Counted from the stretch's first letter, positions 17,039 to 26,493 are shown. The stretch is DNA of 64,000 bases from Pseudomonas farsensis (GCF_014268805.2 NZ_JABWRF020000002.1:681001-745000); one strand, 5' to 3'. The notes: generated from the letters alone by a model not told the origin. Numbers and translations: made by a program.

Positions 17039-17671
17039 ATGCAAGTCAAGAACCCCATCCTCGGCCTCTGCCAGAAAGCCACCTTCGCCCTTAGCGCCGC
17101 CAAGGTCGACCAATGCCCCGATGATCAGGGTTACGAGGTGGCGTTTGCCGGCCGCTCTAACGCGGGCAAGTCCAGCGCCCTCAACACCCTGACTCACGCC
17201 AGCCTTGCGCGGACTTCGAAGACCCCAGGCCGCACGCAGCTGCTGAATTTCTTCAGTCTGGACGACGATCGGCGTTTGGTCGACCTGCCGGGCTACGGTT
17301 ACGCAAAAGTGCCAATCCCGCTCAAACAGCACTGGCAGCGCCACCTCGAAGCGTATCTGGGCGGGCGTGAATGCCTGCGCGGCGTAATCCTGATGATGGA
17401 CGTGCGCCACCCGATGACCGACTTCGACAAAATGATGCTCGACTGGGCCAAGGCCAGCGGCATGGCCATGCACATCCTGCTGACCAAGGCCGACAAACTG
17501 ACCCACGGCGCCGGCAAGAACACTTTGCTCAAGGTGCAGGCGGAAATCCGTAAGGGCTGGGGTGATGCAGCAAGCATCCAGCTGTTCTCGGCGCCCAAGC
17601 GCCAAGGGCTGGAAGAGGCCTACCGGGTGCTGGCGGGTTGGATGGAACTGGAAGACAAGCCGGTGGTGTGA
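17039..17671 (+). CDS. engB: Ribosome biogenesis GTP-binding protein EngB/YsxC
   Basis: A 210-residue essential GTPase needed for large ribosomal subunit assembly. G motifs are intact: G1 GRSNAGKS (38-45), G2 region with T in KTPGRTQ, G3 DLPGYG, G4 TKAD and G5 SAPK. ATG 17039 fits the family length; a longer upstream frame runs through the promoter and the divergent cytochrome gene and is not credible. It is followed by a REP pair and a small RNA gene, then polA on the other strand, the same neighbourhood as yihA-spf-polA in enterobacteria. Confidence 0.95.
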   Translation: MQVKNPILGLCQKATFALSAAKVDQCPDDQGYEVAFAGRSNAGKSSALNTLTHASLARTSKTPGRTQLLNFFSLDDDRRLVDLPGYGYAKVPIPLKQHWQRHLEAYLGGRECLRGVILMMDVRHPMTDFDKMMLDWAKASGMAMHILLTKADKLTHGAGKNTLLKVQAEIRKGWGDAASIQLFSAPKRQGLEEAYRVLAGWMELEDKPVV

Positions 17672-17710
17672 AGCGGCGATTGGATGTAGCCGGGGTTGTG
17701 GCAGCAGCTT

Positions 17711-17764
17711 GTGGGAGCGGGCTTGCCCCGCGATAGGGCCATCGCGGGGCAAGCCCGCTCCCAC
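17711..17764. repeat. REP pair, family A (GTGGGAGCGGGCTTGCCCCGCGAT)
   Basis: Two REP arms face each other across a 5-base spacer: GTGGGAGCGGGCTTGCCCCG (17711-17730) with CGAT, then the exact complement ending CCCAC at 17764. It can form a 24-bp stem. It lies 40 bp after the engB stop codon and before the ErsA-like RNA terminator. Confidence 0.9.
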
Positions 17765-17843
17765 GCTATTGAAGGCTCCCACGCTACCTGGTTGTCTGGG
17801 CGATAGCGCGCCATGGGGGCACCCTGCGCGCCAAATCGCAGGC

Positions 17844-17888
17844 AAAAAAAACCCCGGACTTCATATGGGGAGGGGGAAGTTCGGGGTT
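17844..17888 (-). terminator. Intrinsic terminator of the ErsA-like RNA
   Basis: Minus-strand hairpin of 13 positions (17876-17888 with 17850-17862, one mismatch), followed by eight U (complement of the A-run 17844-17851). The loop is CCCCTCCCCATAT. Confidence 0.85.
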
Positions 17889-17973
17889 CAAGTCCGGACC
17901 GCTAGGGCGCAGTCCAGGTATCTGCCAACACTTAACACAACATAGGAGCATCGAAGGGCTTCACCAGCCATTC
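17844..17973 (-). ncRNA. ersA: ErsA-like small RNA between engB and polA
   Basis: Leftward transcript inferred from a promoter and a terminator about 130 nt apart. The promoter has a -35 of GAACTA (18002-18007, minus strand) and a -10 of TCAGA (17980-17984) with 17-bp spacing, close to the AlgU/sigma-22 consensus GAACTT-N16/17-TCTGA. The 3' hairpin pairs AACCCCGAACTTC with GAAGTCCGGGGTT (13 positions, one mismatch), has the C-rich loop CCCCTCCCCATAT, and ends in eight U. ErsA of P. aeruginosa lies at this same locus, is ~130 nt, AlgU-dependent and uses a C-rich loop to pair with targets such as algC. No coding frame is present. Confidence 0.75.
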
Positions 17974-17979
17974 AGGTAC

Positions 17980-18007
17980 TCTGAGTAGCGCTTCACCGGT
18001 TTAGTTC
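17980..18007 (-). promoter_or_regulatory. Predicted AlgU (sigma-22) promoter of the ErsA-like RNA
   Basis: GAACTA, 17 bp, TCAGA on the minus strand. It differs from the sigma-22 consensus at one base in each box. The expected start is near 17973. The remaining DNA between this promoter and the polA stop (18008-18119) shows no gene. Confidence 0.6.
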
Positions 18008-18119
18008 CAGCGCCTTGAAAACTAATTGGCATAGTTTCATGAAGGGCTGAATCTAAGGGGGCAACCGGGTTTTCGCCGAAAGTCCTCTAGCGCCTGCGGA
18101 CACCTGTCAGCCCCCTCCC

Positions 18120-20876
18120 TCAGTGGGCTTCATCCCAATTCGCCCCAACCCCCACTTCCACCAGCAGCGGAACATCCAGCTGCGCTGCGCCGCTCATGTG
18201 CACGCGCACTTGCTCCTTGACCTGCTCGATCAGGTCTTCGCGCACCTCCAGCACCAGTTCGTCGTGCACCTGCAGAATGACCCGTGCATCCAGCCCGCTG
18301 TCGCTCAGCCAGTTATCCACCGTCACCATGGCCCGCTTGACGATATCCGCCGCGGTGCCCTGCATCGGCGCGTTGATCGCCGTGCGTTCGGCGCCTTTGC
18401 GCAGGGCCGGGTTCTTGGCGTTGATGTCCGGCAGGTACAGCCGCCGGCCGAACAGCGTTTCGACGAAGCCCTGCTCGGCCGCCTGGGTGCGGGTGCGTTC
18501 CATATAGGCCAGCACGCCGGGGTAGCGGGCGAAATAGCGGTCGATGTAGTCCTGCGACTGCTTGCGGTCGACGCCAATCTGCTTGGCCAGGCCAAACGCG
18601 CTCATACCATAGATCAACCCGAAGTTGATCGCCTTGGCGCTGCGCCGCTGGTCGGTAGTGACCGCTTCCAGGGCCACGCCGAACACTTCGGCGGCCGTGG
18701 CACGGTGCACATCGAGGTTGTTGCGAAACGCGTGCAGCAGGCCTTCGTCCTTGGCCAGGTGGGCCATGATGCGCAGCTCGATCTGCGAATAGTCCGCCGC
18801 CATCAGCTTGTAGCCGGGGCTGGCGATGAACGCCTGGCGGATACGCCGGCCTTCGGCGCTGCGGATCGGGATGTTCTGCAGGTTCGGGTCGCTGGACGAC
18901 AGGCGCCCGGTGGCGGCCACGGCCTGCTGGTAGGAGGTATGCACGCGGCCGGTGCGCGGGTTGATCTGCCCCGGCAGCTTGTCGGTGTAGGTGCTCTTGA
19001 GCTTGCTCAAGGTGCGGTACTGCATCAGCACCTTGGGCAGCGGGTAGCCTTGCTCGGCAAGCTCGTCGAGCACCGCTTCCGCCGTGGAAGGCTGGCCCTT
19101 GGCGGTCTTGCTCAGCACCGGCATGCCCAGTTTGTCGTAGAGGATCACCCCGAGCTGTTTGGGTGAGCCGAGGTTGAAGGGCTCGCCAGCCAGTTCGATG
19201 GCCTCGCGTTCCAGCTCGACCATCTTGGCCCCCAGTTCACCGCTCTGCACACCCAGCAGCTTGGCGTCGACCAGCGCGCCTTGGCGCTCGATGCGCGCCA
19301 GCACCGGCACCAGTGGCATTTCGATGTCCATCAGCACGCTCTGCACGCTCGGCGTCTCGGCCAGGCGTGCCTGCAGGGCGTGGTGCAGGCGCAGGGTGAT
19401 GTCGGCGTCTTCGGCGGCGTAGGGGCCGGCCTTGTCCAGCGGGATCTGGTTGAAGGTCAGCTGTTTTGCGCCTTTGCCGGCGATGTCTTCGAAGGCGATG
19501 GTGGTGTGGTCCAGGTATTTCTGCGCCAGGCTGTCCATGTCATGACGGCTGCCGGTGGAGTTGAATACGTAGGACTCGAGCATGGTGTCGTAGGCAACCC
19601 CGCGCAGCTCGATGGCGGGTGTGGCATTGGCCAGGATGTTGATGTCGTACTTGGCGTTCTGGCCGATCTTGCCCTTGGCCGGGTCTTCGAGCAGCGGCTT
19701 CAGCGCCAGCAGCACGGCTTCGCGGTCGAGCTGCACCGGGGCGCCTTCATAGTCATGGGCCAGCGGCACATAGGCGGCTTCATGGGGCGTGACGGCAAAG
19801 GACACGCCGACCAGCTGGGCTTTTTGCGCATCCAGGCCGGTGGTTTCGGTGTCGAAGGCAAACAATGGCGCCTGGCGCAGTTTTGCCAGCCACACGTCAA
19901 AACGCGCCTGGTCGAGGATGGTTTCGTACTGCGCCTCTACGGCGGCCGCAGGCGGCGCGGCCTGGGCCACTGCTGCTGCGGCGGCGACAGCGCGGGGCGC
20001 CTCGCGTTGCACGTCGGCAACCCAGCTTTTGAACTCCATCTCGGCGTACAGCGCCAGCAGCGCTTCGCGGTCCGGCTCGCCGCACACCAGGGCGTCCACC
20101 TCGACATCCAGCGGCACGTCGCACTTGATGGTGGCCAGCTCGTAGGACAGGAACGCCGAGTCGCGGTGTTCCAGCAGCTTGGCAGGTAAGGTCTTGGCGC
20201 CACGGATGGCAAGGCCTGGGACCTTGTCGAGGTTCTCGTACAGGTCGTGCAGGCCACCGCCGATACCGGTCAGCAGGCCCACAGCGGTTTTCTCGCCCAC
20301 GCCCGGCACGCCGGGAATGTTATCGACCTTGTCGCCCATGAGGGCCAGGAAGTCGATGATGTGTTCCGGGCCTACGCCGAATTTTTCGTGCACGCCAGCA
20401 ACGTCCATCACGCTGCCGGTCATGGTGTTGACCAAGGTGACGTGGCCGTCGACCAATTGGGCCATGTCCTTGTCGCCGGTCGAGATGATGACTGGGCGAC
20501 CGGCGGTCGCGCTGCTGCGCGCCAGGGTGCCGATCACATCGTCCGCCTCGACGCCTTCGACGCACAGCAACGGGTAGCCCAGGGCGCGAACGCTGGCGTG
20601 CAGCGGCTCGACCTGCACCCGCAGGTCGTCGGGCATGCTTGGCCGGTTGGCTTTGTACTCGGCGAACATGGCATCGCGGAAGGTGCCGCCCTTGGCATCG
20701 AAGACCACTGCGAACAGGCTGTCCGGGTATTGCTTGCGCAGGCTCTTGAGCATGTTCAGCACGCCCTTGACCGCACCGGTGGGCATGCCTTTGGAGGTGG
20801 TCAGCGGTGGCAGCGCGTGGAAGGCGCGGTAGAGGTAGGACGAACCGTCCACCAGGACGAGGGGTGCTTGGCTCAT
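18120..20876 (-). CDS. polA: DNA polymerase I
   Basis: A 918-residue repair and Okazaki-fragment-processing polymerase. The 5'-3' exonuclease domain occupies about 1-290. The 3'-5' proofreading domain (about 325-515) has an intact FDTETTGLD. The polymerase domain (about 520-918) has motif [15 protein letters not shown], the O-helix region [17 protein letters not shown], and motif [14 protein letters not shown] 20876 ([18 protein letters not shown]) matches the family; a TTG 12 bp upstream is in frame but unlikely. A run rich in Ala/Val/Pro (about residues 296-318) links the first two domains. Confidence 0.97.
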   Translation of the reverse strand: MSQAPLVLVDGSSYLYRAFHALPPLTTSKGMPTGAVKGVLNMLKSLRKQYPDSLFAVVFDAKGGTFRDAMFAEYKANRPSMPDDLRVQVEPLHASVRALGYPLLCVEGVEADDVIGTLARSSATAGRPVIISTGDKDMAQLVDGHVTLVNTMTGSVMDVAGVHEKFGVGPEHIIDFLALMGDKVDNIPGVPGVGEKTAVGLLTGIGGGLHDLYENLDKVPGLAIRGAKTLPAKLLEHRDSAFLSYELATIKCDVPLDVEVDALVCGEPDREALLALYAEMEFKSWVADVQREAPRAVAAAAAVAQAAPPAAAVEAQYETILDQARFDVWLAKLRQAPLFAFDTETTGLDAQKAQLVGVSFAVTPHEAAYVPLAHDYEGAPVQLDREAVLLALKPLLEDPAKGKIGQNAKYDINILANATPAIELRGVAYDTMLESYVFNSTGSRHDMDSLAQKYLDHTTIAFEDIAGKGAKQLTFNQIPLDKAGPYAAEDADITLRLHHALQARLAETPSVQSVLMDIEMPLVPVLARIERQGALVDAKLLGVQSGELGAKMVELEREAIELAGEPFNLGSPKQLGVILYDKLGMPVLSKTAKGQPSTAEAVLDELAEQGYPLPKVLMQYRTLSKLKSTYTDKLPGQINPRTGRVHTSYQQAVAATGRLSSSDPNLQNIPIRSAEGRRIRQAFIASPGYKLMAADYSQIELRIMAHLAKDEGLLHAFRNNLDVHRATAAEVFGVALEAVTTDQRRSAKAINFGLIYGMSAFGLAKQIGVDRKQSQDYIDRYFARYPGVLAYMERTRTQAAEQGFVETLFGRRLYLPDINAKNPALRKGAERTAINAPMQGTAADIVKRAMVTVDNWLSDSGLDARVILQVHDELVLEVREDLIEQVKEQVRVHMSGAAQLDVPLLVEVGVGANWDEAH

Positions 20877-20950
20877 GAGGAGAATCAACCTTTTCGGCGG
20901 GTCCGGCGCTAGAATAGCCGGATCAATGACGACAAAAGGACTAGGTTATC

Positions 20951-21241
20951 ATGCGTACACTCAATCGCCTGTTACTGCTCGGTCTGCTGGCCACCATGCC
21001 GGTTGTCTCCCAGGCGGCGGACGACGCGCCATCGGCCGATCCCGATGTCACCATTCGCACGGAAGGCGATAAAACCATTCAGGAATACCGTCAGAACGGC
21101 TTCCTGTATGCAATCAAGGTCACCCCGAAAGGTGGCAAGCCATATTTCCTGGTACGTGCCGATGGCACCGACGCCAACTTCATTCGTTCCGACCAGCCGG
21201 ACATGTTGATTCCGTCCTGGAAAATCTTCGAGTGGAAGTAG
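20951..21241 (+). CDS. DUF2782 family small periplasmic protein
   Basis: A 96-residue protein with an N-terminal signal peptide (about 1-22, ending SQA). The mature part (DVTIRTEGDKTIQEYRQNGF...VTPKGGKPYFLVRADGT) fits the DUF2782 family found next to polA and thrB in gammaproteobacteria. Function is unknown. It is divergent from polA across a 74-bp gap, and thrB follows 67 bp downstream past a hairpin region. Confidence 0.85.
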   Translation: MRTLNRLLLLGLLATMPVVSQAADDAPSADPDVTIRTEGDKTIQEYRQNGFLYAIKVTPKGGKPYFLVRADGTDANFIRSDQPDMLIPSWKIFEWK

Positions 21242-21266
21242 CGGCGCGTACCGTTCATATCAACCA

Positions 21267-21304
21267 GGCACTTCCCGGCGGAAGTGCCCGTATGGGCATT
21301 TTTT
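21267..21304 (+). promoter_or_regulatory. Overlapping hairpins (terminator and alternative) just before thrB
   Basis: GGCACTTCC-CGGC-GGAAGTGCC (21267-21288) is a perfect 9-bp hairpin. TGCCC-GTAT-GGGCA followed by six T (21285-21304) is a second hairpin with the form of an intrinsic terminator. They share bases 21285-21288, so both cannot form fully at once. The T-run ends 4 bp before the thrB ATG. It may simply end the DUF2782 transcript, or act as an attenuator. Confidence 0.55.
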
Positions 21305-21308
21305 CACC

Positions 21309-22259
21309 ATGTCAGTTTTCACCCCTGTGTCCCGGCCTGAGCTGGAAACCTTTCTGGCGCCCTACCAGCTGGGCCGTTTGCTCGATTTCCAAGGCATTGC
21401 CGCCGGTACCGAGAACAGCAATTTCTTCGTAAGCCTCGAACAGGGGGAGTTCGTGCTGACGCTGATCGAGCGTGGGCCGGCTGAGGACATGCCGTTCTTC
21501 ATCGACCTGCTCGACGTGCTGCATGACGCCGACATGCCCGTGCCCTACGCGGTGCGCGACCGCAACGGCCATGGCCTGCGCGAACTGTGCGGCAAGCCGG
21601 CGCTGTTGCAGCCGCGGCTTTCTGGCAAGCACATCAAGGCGCCGAACAAGACCCATTGCGCGCAGGTCGGCGAGTTGCTGGCGCACATTCACCTGGCCAC
21701 CCGCGAGCGCATCATCGAGCGCCGCACCGACCGGGGGATCGACTGGATGCTGCAGTCTGGCGCGGAGCTGCTGCCGGGCCTGACTGCCGAGCAGGCGGCG
21801 CTGCTGACCCCGGCGCTGGCCGAGATCAGCGCGCACAAGGCGCAGATCCTCGCCCTGCCCCAGGCCAACCTGCATGCCGACCTGTTCCGCGACAACGTGA
21901 TGTTCGAAGGGGCCCACCTGACCGGGCTGATCGACTTCTACAACGCCTGTTCCGGGCCGATGCTGTATGACATCGCCATTACCGTGAACGATTGGTGCCT
22001 CGATGAGCACGATGGCATCGACCTGCCCCGCGCGCAGGCGCTGCTGGGTGCCTATGCGGCGCTGCGGCCGTTCACTGCCGCCGAGGCCGAGCTGTGGCCG
22101 GTGATGTTGCGGGTTGGCTGCGTGCGCTTCTGGCTGTCGCGCCTGATCGCCGCCCAGGCGTTCGCCGGGATGGATGTGATGATCCATGACCCGAGCGAGT
22201 TCGAAGTGCGGTTGGCGCAGCGTCAGCAGGTGGCGTTGAAGTTGCCGTTTGCCTTGTGA
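21309..22259 (+). CDS. thrB: Homoserine kinase
   Basis: A 316-residue ATP-dependent kinase of the APH (choline kinase-like) fold that phosphorylates homoserine for threonine synthesis, the type used by pseudomonads instead of the GHMP-type ThrB. Visible motifs: GTENSNFFV near the N-terminus, the catalytic loop LHADLFRDNVMF (HxDxxxxN) and LIDFYNAC with the metal-binding Asp. No clear Shine-Dalgarno precedes ATG 21309; the T-run of a terminator-like hairpin ends just before it. It is followed by a block of repeats. Confidence 0.95.
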   Translation: MSVFTPVSRPELETFLAPYQLGRLLDFQGIAAGTENSNFFVSLEQGEFVLTLIERGPAEDMPFFIDLLDVLHDADMPVPYAVRDRNGHGLRELCGKPALLQPRLSGKHIKAPNKTHCAQVGELLAHIHLATRERIIERRTDRGIDWMLQSGAELLPGLTAEQAALLTPALAEISAHKAQILALPQANLHADLFRDNVMFEGAHLTGLIDFYNACSGPMLYDIAITVNDWCLDEHDGIDLPRAQALLGAYAALRPFTAAEAELWPVMLRVGCVRFWLSRLIAAQAFAGMDVMIHDPSEFEVRLAQRQQVALKLPFAL

Positions 22260-22290
22260 CGTGGGGCGGGCTTGCCCCCTGCACCGGCCT

Positions 22291-22612
22291 CATCGCAGGC
22301 TGGCGCCAGCTCCCACAGTGACCGTGCTCAACCGCAACATTGCTGGTTGGACCCAATCCTGTGGGAAATGATGGACAGTTGTGGCGAGCGGGCTTGTCCC
22401 GCGTTGGGCTGCGCAGCAGTCCTGAGGTTTACCCTTGGGCTTTCAGGGGCTGCTGCGCAGCCCAACGCGGGGCAAGCCCGCTCGCCACAAGGAGATGTGT
22501 CTGGCGAGAACAGGCTTGTACAAAACTATAGAATCTCCCACAAGTACCGCGTCGGGCCGTGATGGCGAGGTTTGAGCGAGATCCTGTGGGAGCTGGCGAT
22601 AGCCTGCGATGA
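22291..22612. repeat. Family C REP pair enclosing the second copy of the 190-bp repeat
   Basis: CATCGCAGGCTGGCGCCAGC with TCCCACAG (22291-22318) and its inverted partner CTGTGGGAGCTGGCGATAGC with CTGCGAT (22584-22610) lie about 270 bp apart and flank the repeat copy at 22352-22542. At the other family C site (5579-5691) the two arms are only ~25 bp apart, so this looks like an insertion between the arms. Confidence 0.65.
22352..22542. repeat. Dispersed ~190-bp repeat with long palindrome, copy 2
   Basis: Matches 1-189 through both flanks: CCCAATCCTGTGGG at the left, the palindrome 22379-22490 (arms from TTGTGGCGAGCGGGCTTGTC), and the tail with CTTGTACAAAACTATAGAAT. Differences are scattered single bases and two 1-base indels. 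There is no credible coding frame. Confidence 0.85.
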
Positions 22613-22651
22613 GGCCACCGCAAGCCTGCACGAAACCACAGAATCTAGCTG

Positions 22652-23572
22652 CTACAACTGCTCCAGACAGCCCACCAGCTCGCCGCCCAGCTTCTCCAGC
22701 AGGCGCTCATAGCCTTTGCTGTCCACCGGGTCGTTGCCGCCAAGCGCATCCAGCTCGGCCAGCCGCACCGGCAGGCCGGCGGTCAGGGTTTCGGCCAGGC
22801 GCGGGCGCAGCGGTGGCTCGCTGAATACACAGGTTTTGCCCACTTCCTGCAAGCGCTTGCGCATGGCGGCCACATGCTGCGCGCCAGGCTGCACCTCAGA
22901 GGCGACGCTGAACACGCCGGTGTGCTTCAGGCCATAGGCCGCCTCGAAATAATCGAAGGCCTCGTGGAACACGAAGTAAGGCTTGCCGGCGATGCCCGCC
23001 ACGCGCTGCTTGAGCCGTGCATCCAAGGCGTCCAGGCGGCCGACGAAAGCCTTGAGGTTGCCCTGGTAGCGGGCGGCGTTGGCCGGGTCGGCAGCGGCGA
23101 GGTCTGCGGCCATCTTCGCTGCGATCACCCGGGCATTGACCGAAGACAGCCACAGGTGCGCATCAAGGCTGCCTGGGCGGTGATCGTGGTCATGCTCGTC
23201 GTGGTCGTCGTCGTGCCCGGCTTCGTCATGGGAGTGGCTGTCCTCGCCGAAATGGCGCAGTTGCATGCCGGCCAGCGACTGCACTGCCACGCTCGGCTTG
23301 CTGCGCGCGCCGAGCACGCGGGGCAGGAAGTTCTCCATGTCCGGGCCGATCCAGTACAGCAGGTCGGCATCGCCCACTTTGCGCACGTCAGAGGGGCGTA
23401 GCGCGTAATGGTGCGGCGAAGCGCCAGGCGGCAGCAGTACGTCGGGGCTGCCGACACCGTCCTGCACCGCAGCGGCAATTTGTTGCAGGGGCTTGATGCT
23501 GGTCAGCACACGCACCTCGGCGTGCGCCGAACAGGCGATGAAAGCGACAAAGAGAGCAAGGAATCGGGACAC
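22652..23572 (-). CDS. znuA: Zinc ABC transporter substrate-binding protein
   Basis: A ~306-residue periplasmic zinc-binding protein. The most likely start is GTG 23572 (VSRFLALFVAFIACSAHA), which gives a signal peptide; upstream codons run into the divergent zur gene. A His/Asp-rich metal loop (about residues 110-135, HSHDEAGHDDDHDEHDHDH) is the hallmark of ZnuA. Zinc-ligand histidines are likely in PHHYALRPS, AHLWLSS and VFHEAFDYF. It is divergent from zur-znuC-znuB, with a Zur-type palindrome between them. Confidence 0.93.
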   Translation of the reverse strand: MSRFLALFVAFIACSAHAEVRVLTSIKPLQQIAAAVQDGVGSPDVLLPPGASPHHYALRPSDVRKVGDADLLYWIGPDMENFLPRVLGARSKPSVAVQSLAGMQLRHFGEDSHSHDEAGHDDDHDEHDHDHRPGSLDAHLWLSSVNARVIAAKMAADLAAADPANAARYQGNLKAFVGRLDALDARLKQRVAGIAGKPYFVFHEAFDYFEAAYGLKHTGVFSVASEVQPGAQHVAAMRKRLQEVGKTCVFSEPPLRPRLAETLTAGLPVRLAELDALGGNDPVDSKGYERLLEKLGGELVGCLEQL

Positions 23573-23599
23573 GGTGGCTACTCGGCTCGTCAGAAACAG

Positions 23600-23612
23600 G
23601 TAACATAATAAC
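23600..23612. promoter_or_regulatory. Predicted Zur operator between znuA and zur
   Basis: GTAACATAATAAC is an imperfect palindrome, AT-rich in GC-rich surroundings, resembling the GTTATA-N-TATAAC core of gammaproteobacterial Zur boxes. It lies 28 bp upstream of znuA and 26 bp upstream of zur, so one site could control both directions. Confidence 0.6.
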
Positions 23613-23638
23613 GTCTCCATCCAGAACCGTCGCTGCCC

Positions 23639-24124
23639 ATGTCCATCACGCTGCTGGCCCACCGTCCCCACGATCACTCCCATTGCGTCCATAGCGCGCT
23701 GGCTGAGGCTGACGCGCTGTGCACCCGCCAAGGCCTGCGCCTGACGGCCTTGCGCCGGCGTGTGCTGGAGCTGGTGTGGCAAAGCCACAAGCCACTGGGC
23801 GCCTACGACATCCTCGCCGTGCTCAGCGAGCAGGACGGCCGCCGCGCCGCGCCGCCGACTGTGTATCGCGCCTTGGATTTCCTCCTCGACAATGGTCTGG
23901 TGCACCGCATCGCCTCGCTCAACGCCTTCATCGGCTGCAGCCACCCCGAGCACGTGCACCAGGGCCAGTTCCTCATCTGCCGCGAGTGCCATGTGGCCAT
24001 CGAGCTGGAACAGGCCAGCATCAGCGACGCCATTGTCAGCAGCGCCAAGGCGGTCAGCTTTACGGTCGAGACGCAAACCGTCGAAGTGGTCGGGCTGTGC
24101 GGCAACTGCCGGGGCAAGGCATGA
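23639..24124 (+). CDS. zur: Zinc uptake regulator Zur (Fur family)
   Basis: A 161-residue zinc-dependent repressor. The winged-helix region includes [16 protein letters not shown] and [17 protein letters not shown] (recognition helix). Zinc ligands are visible in [18 protein letters not shown] and the C-terminal CGNC, forming the structural Cys4 site. The N-terminus is His-rich ([12 protein letters not shown]). Its stop overlaps the znuC start (ATGA), so regulator and transporter are translated together, which implies autoregulation. Confidence 0.95.
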   Translation: MSITLLAHRPHDHSHCVHSALAEADALCTRQGLRLTALRRRVLELVWQSHKPLGAYDILAVLSEQDGRRAAPPTVYRALDFLLDNGLVHRIASLNAFIGCSHPEHVHQGQFLICRECHVAIELEQASISDAIVSSAKAVSFTVETQTVEVVGLCGNCRGKA

Positions 24125-24894
24125 GCGATGCGCTGATCCGTCTTCAGCAAGTGGGCGTCAGCTTTGGCGGCGAAGCGGTGCTCGACAGCATCGACCTGGC
24201 CGTGGCGCCGCGCCAGATCGTCACGCTGATCGGCCCCAACGGCGCCGGCAAGACCACTTTGGTGCGCGCCGTGCTGGGCTTGCTCAAGCCGCACCAAGGC
24301 ACGGTGTGGCGCAAGCCCAAGCTGCGCATCGGCTACATGCCGCAAAAAATCCAGGTCGACCCGACGTTGCCGCTGTCGGTGCTGCGCTTTTTGCGCCTGG
24401 TGCCCGGTGTAGACCGCCCGGCAGCCTTGGCAGCATTGCAGGAAGTGGGCGCCGAACAGGTCATCGACAGCCCTATCCAGACTGTATCGGGCGGTGAAAT
24501 GCAGCGCGTGCTGCTGGCCCGCGCCCTGCTGCGCGCCCCTGAACTGCTGGTGCTCGACGAGCCGGTGCAAGGGGTCGATGTGGTCGGCCAGACCGAGCTG
24601 TACAACCTCATTACCCGCCTGCGCGACCGCCATGGCTGCGGCGTGCTTATGGTCAGCCACGACCTGCACCTGGTAATGAGCGCGACCGACCAGGTGGTCT
24701 GCCTGAACCGCCATGTGTGTTGCTCCGGCCACCCCGAGCAGGTCAGCAACGACCCGGCGTTCGTCGAGCTGTTCGGCCAGAACGCCCCAAGCCTTGCGGT
24801 TTACCACCATCACCACGACCACAGCCACGACCTGCACGGCTCGGTCGTCGCCCCTGGCGCCCATGTTCACGGAGAGCACTGCAAGCATGGCTGA
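24121..24894 (+). CDS. znuC: Zinc ABC transporter ATP-binding protein
   Basis: A 257-residue ATPase. Walker A is GPNGAGKTT, the signature is [15 protein letters not shown], Walker B is [12 protein letters not shown] and the switch is SHDLH. A His-rich C-terminal tail ([13 protein letters not shown]...[10 protein letters not shown]) is common in ZnuC and may bind zinc. It overlaps zur by 4 bp and znuB by 8 bp. Confidence 0.96.
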   Translation: MSDALIRLQQVGVSFGGEAVLDSIDLAVAPRQIVTLIGPNGAGKTTLVRAVLGLLKPHQGTVWRKPKLRIGYMPQKIQVDPTLPLSVLRFLRLVPGVDRPAALAALQEVGAEQVIDSPIQTVSGGEMQRVLLARALLRAPELLVLDEPVQGVDVVGQTELYNLITRLRDRHGCGVLMVSHDLHLVMSATDQVVCLNRHVCCSGHPEQVSNDPAFVELFGQNAPSLAVYHHHHDHSHDLHGSVVAPGAHVHGEHCKHG

Positions 24895-25669
24895 TTTTCT
24901 TCTTTACGCCTTGCTTGCTGGCCTGTCGTTGGCGGTGGTTGCAGGCCCCCTGGGTTCGTTCGTGGTGTGGCGGCGCATGGCTTATTTCGGCGACACCTTG
25001 TCGCACGCAGCCTTGCTTGGCGTGGCGCTGGGCTTCGTCCTGGATGTCAGCCCGGCATTGGCGGTGACCGTCGGCTGCCTGCTGCTGGCGATCCTGCTGG
25101 TGACCCTGCAACAGCGCCAGCCGCTGGCCTCGGACACGCTGCTCGGCATCCTCGCGCCCAGCACGCTGTCGCTGGGTCTGGTGGTGCTGAGCTTCATGCA
25201 TGACGTGCGCATCGACCTGATGGCGTATCTGTTCGGCGACCTGCTGGCGATCAGCCCCAGCGACCTTGCCTGGATTCTGGGCGGCAGCGCGCTGGTGCTG
25301 GTGCTGCTGGCAGTGTTCTGGCGGCCGCTGCTGGCGGTGACCGTGCATGAAGAGCTGGCGCGGGTCGAAGGCCTGCCAGTGGCCGGCCTGCGCCTGGCGC
25401 TGATGCTGCTGATTGCCGTGGTGATTGCGGTGGCGATGAAGATCGTCGGCGTGTTGTTGATCACCTCGCTGCTGATCATCCCGGCGGCTGCGGCGCAGCG
25501 TCATGCCCGCTCGCCAGAGCAGATGGCACTGGGCGCCAGCCTGCTGGGTGTGCTTGCCGTCTGTGCGGGCCTGGCCATGTCGTGGTTCAAGGATACGCCC
25601 GCCGGCCCGTCGATCGTGGTCTGCGCGGCAGTGCTATTCTTGTTGAGCCTGGCGCTGCCAAAACGCTGA
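24887..25669 (+). CDS. znuB: Zinc ABC transporter permease
   Basis: A 260-residue inner-membrane permease of the ABC-3 (ZnuB/MntB) family, with about eight helices. [17 protein letters not shown] near the N-terminus and [18 protein letters not shown] are the family segments that contact the ATPase. The start ATG 24887 overlaps the end of znuC. Together with ZnuA and ZnuC it imports zinc under Zur control. Confidence 0.96.
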   Translation: MADFLLYALLAGLSLAVVAGPLGSFVVWRRMAYFGDTLSHAALLGVALGFVLDVSPALAVTVGCLLLAILLVTLQQRQPLASDTLLGILAPSTLSLGLVVLSFMHDVRIDLMAYLFGDLLAISPSDLAWILGGSALVLVLLAVFWRPLLAVTVHEELARVEGLPVAGLRLALMLLIAVVIAVAMKIVGVLLITSLLIIPAAAAQRHARSPEQMALGASLLGVLAVCAGLAMSWFKDTPAGPSIVVCAAVLFLLSLALPKR

Positions 25670-25785
25670 AAAAACGCGGTGCCACGCAACCATTTCCAGG
25701 GTAAAGGGTCTGTAAGACCTGTTTTCGAGCGTGCGCACCTGGGTGTAGACTTGCTCGCTTTTTGCGCAAATAGAGAGTCGCAGGA

Positions 25786-26493
25786 ATGAAGCTGTTCGCC
25801 CCCCGTTATCTGCTTGTTGCCGCGTTTTCGCTGTGCCTGGCCGCGTGTTCCAGCGCGCCGGTCGAACAGCCGGCTGCGCCTGCCCAGGCAGATCCCTGGC
25901 AGCAGTTGGAACAAAGCATCGCCAGCAATGAGCTGGCCACCGCTGAAGACCAACTGACCGCCCTGCAAGCCCAGACGCCGGATGACCCGCGTGTCGAGCC
26001 CCACCAGCGGCAGTTGGCCGAAGCCTACCTGCAACGCAGCCAGATCGTGCTGCAGAAGGGCGACGTCAATGCAGCGGCCACGGCCTTGGCCCGCGCCCGC
26101 GCGCTGATGCCACAGGCCCCTGCCGTGACTGGCGGCGACACCATGGCCCATGCCCGCAAGGCCGAGCTTGAAAAGGCCGAGGCGGCATTGAAGGCAGCTG
26201 AAGCCAAGCCGCAGGCGCGGGTGATCGACCCGTCGGCGCCGAGCACGGTGATTGCGCTCAAGACCACTGACAGCCGCGCGCTGCGTCGCCAGCTCGATGA
26301 CATTGCTGCCGATGTGGTGAGTTACAACTGCGAGGTGGTGTTCCAGGTGCCGCGTACGCAGGATGCGCCTTGGCTCAAGACCTTGCTGCACAAGCGTGTG
26401 CACAAGCTCGACAGTGGTTTTGAGTTGAAGCAGAAACACCAGATTCAGCGTGCGCTGCCGGCGCAGGTGGTGTTGGTTCCGCATCAGCGCTGA
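25786..26493 (+). CDS. Lipoprotein with TPR-like helical domain
   Basis: A 235-residue lipoprotein. The signal MKLFAPRYLLVAAFSLCLAAC ends in a lipobox, with C21 as the modified residue. The N-terminal third (about 35-140) is helical and Ala/Gln/Leu-rich, like tetratricopeptide repeats. The C-terminal part (VIALKTTDSRALRRQLDDIA... FQVPRTQDAPW) has a predicted mixed fold. A homologue next to znuB in P. aeruginosa (PA5502 region, from memory) suggests conserved synteny but not function. Confidence 0.85.
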   Translation: MKLFAPRYLLVAAFSLCLAACSSAPVEQPAAPAQADPWQQLEQSIASNELATAEDQLTALQAQTPDDPRVEPHQRQLAEAYLQRSQIVLQKGDVNAAATALARARALMPQAPAVTGGDTMAHARKAELEKAEAALKAAEAKPQARVIDPSAPSTVIALKTTDSRALRRQLDDIAADVVSYNCEVVFQVPRTQDAPWLKTLLHKRVHKLDSGFELKQKHQIQRALPAQVVLVPHQR

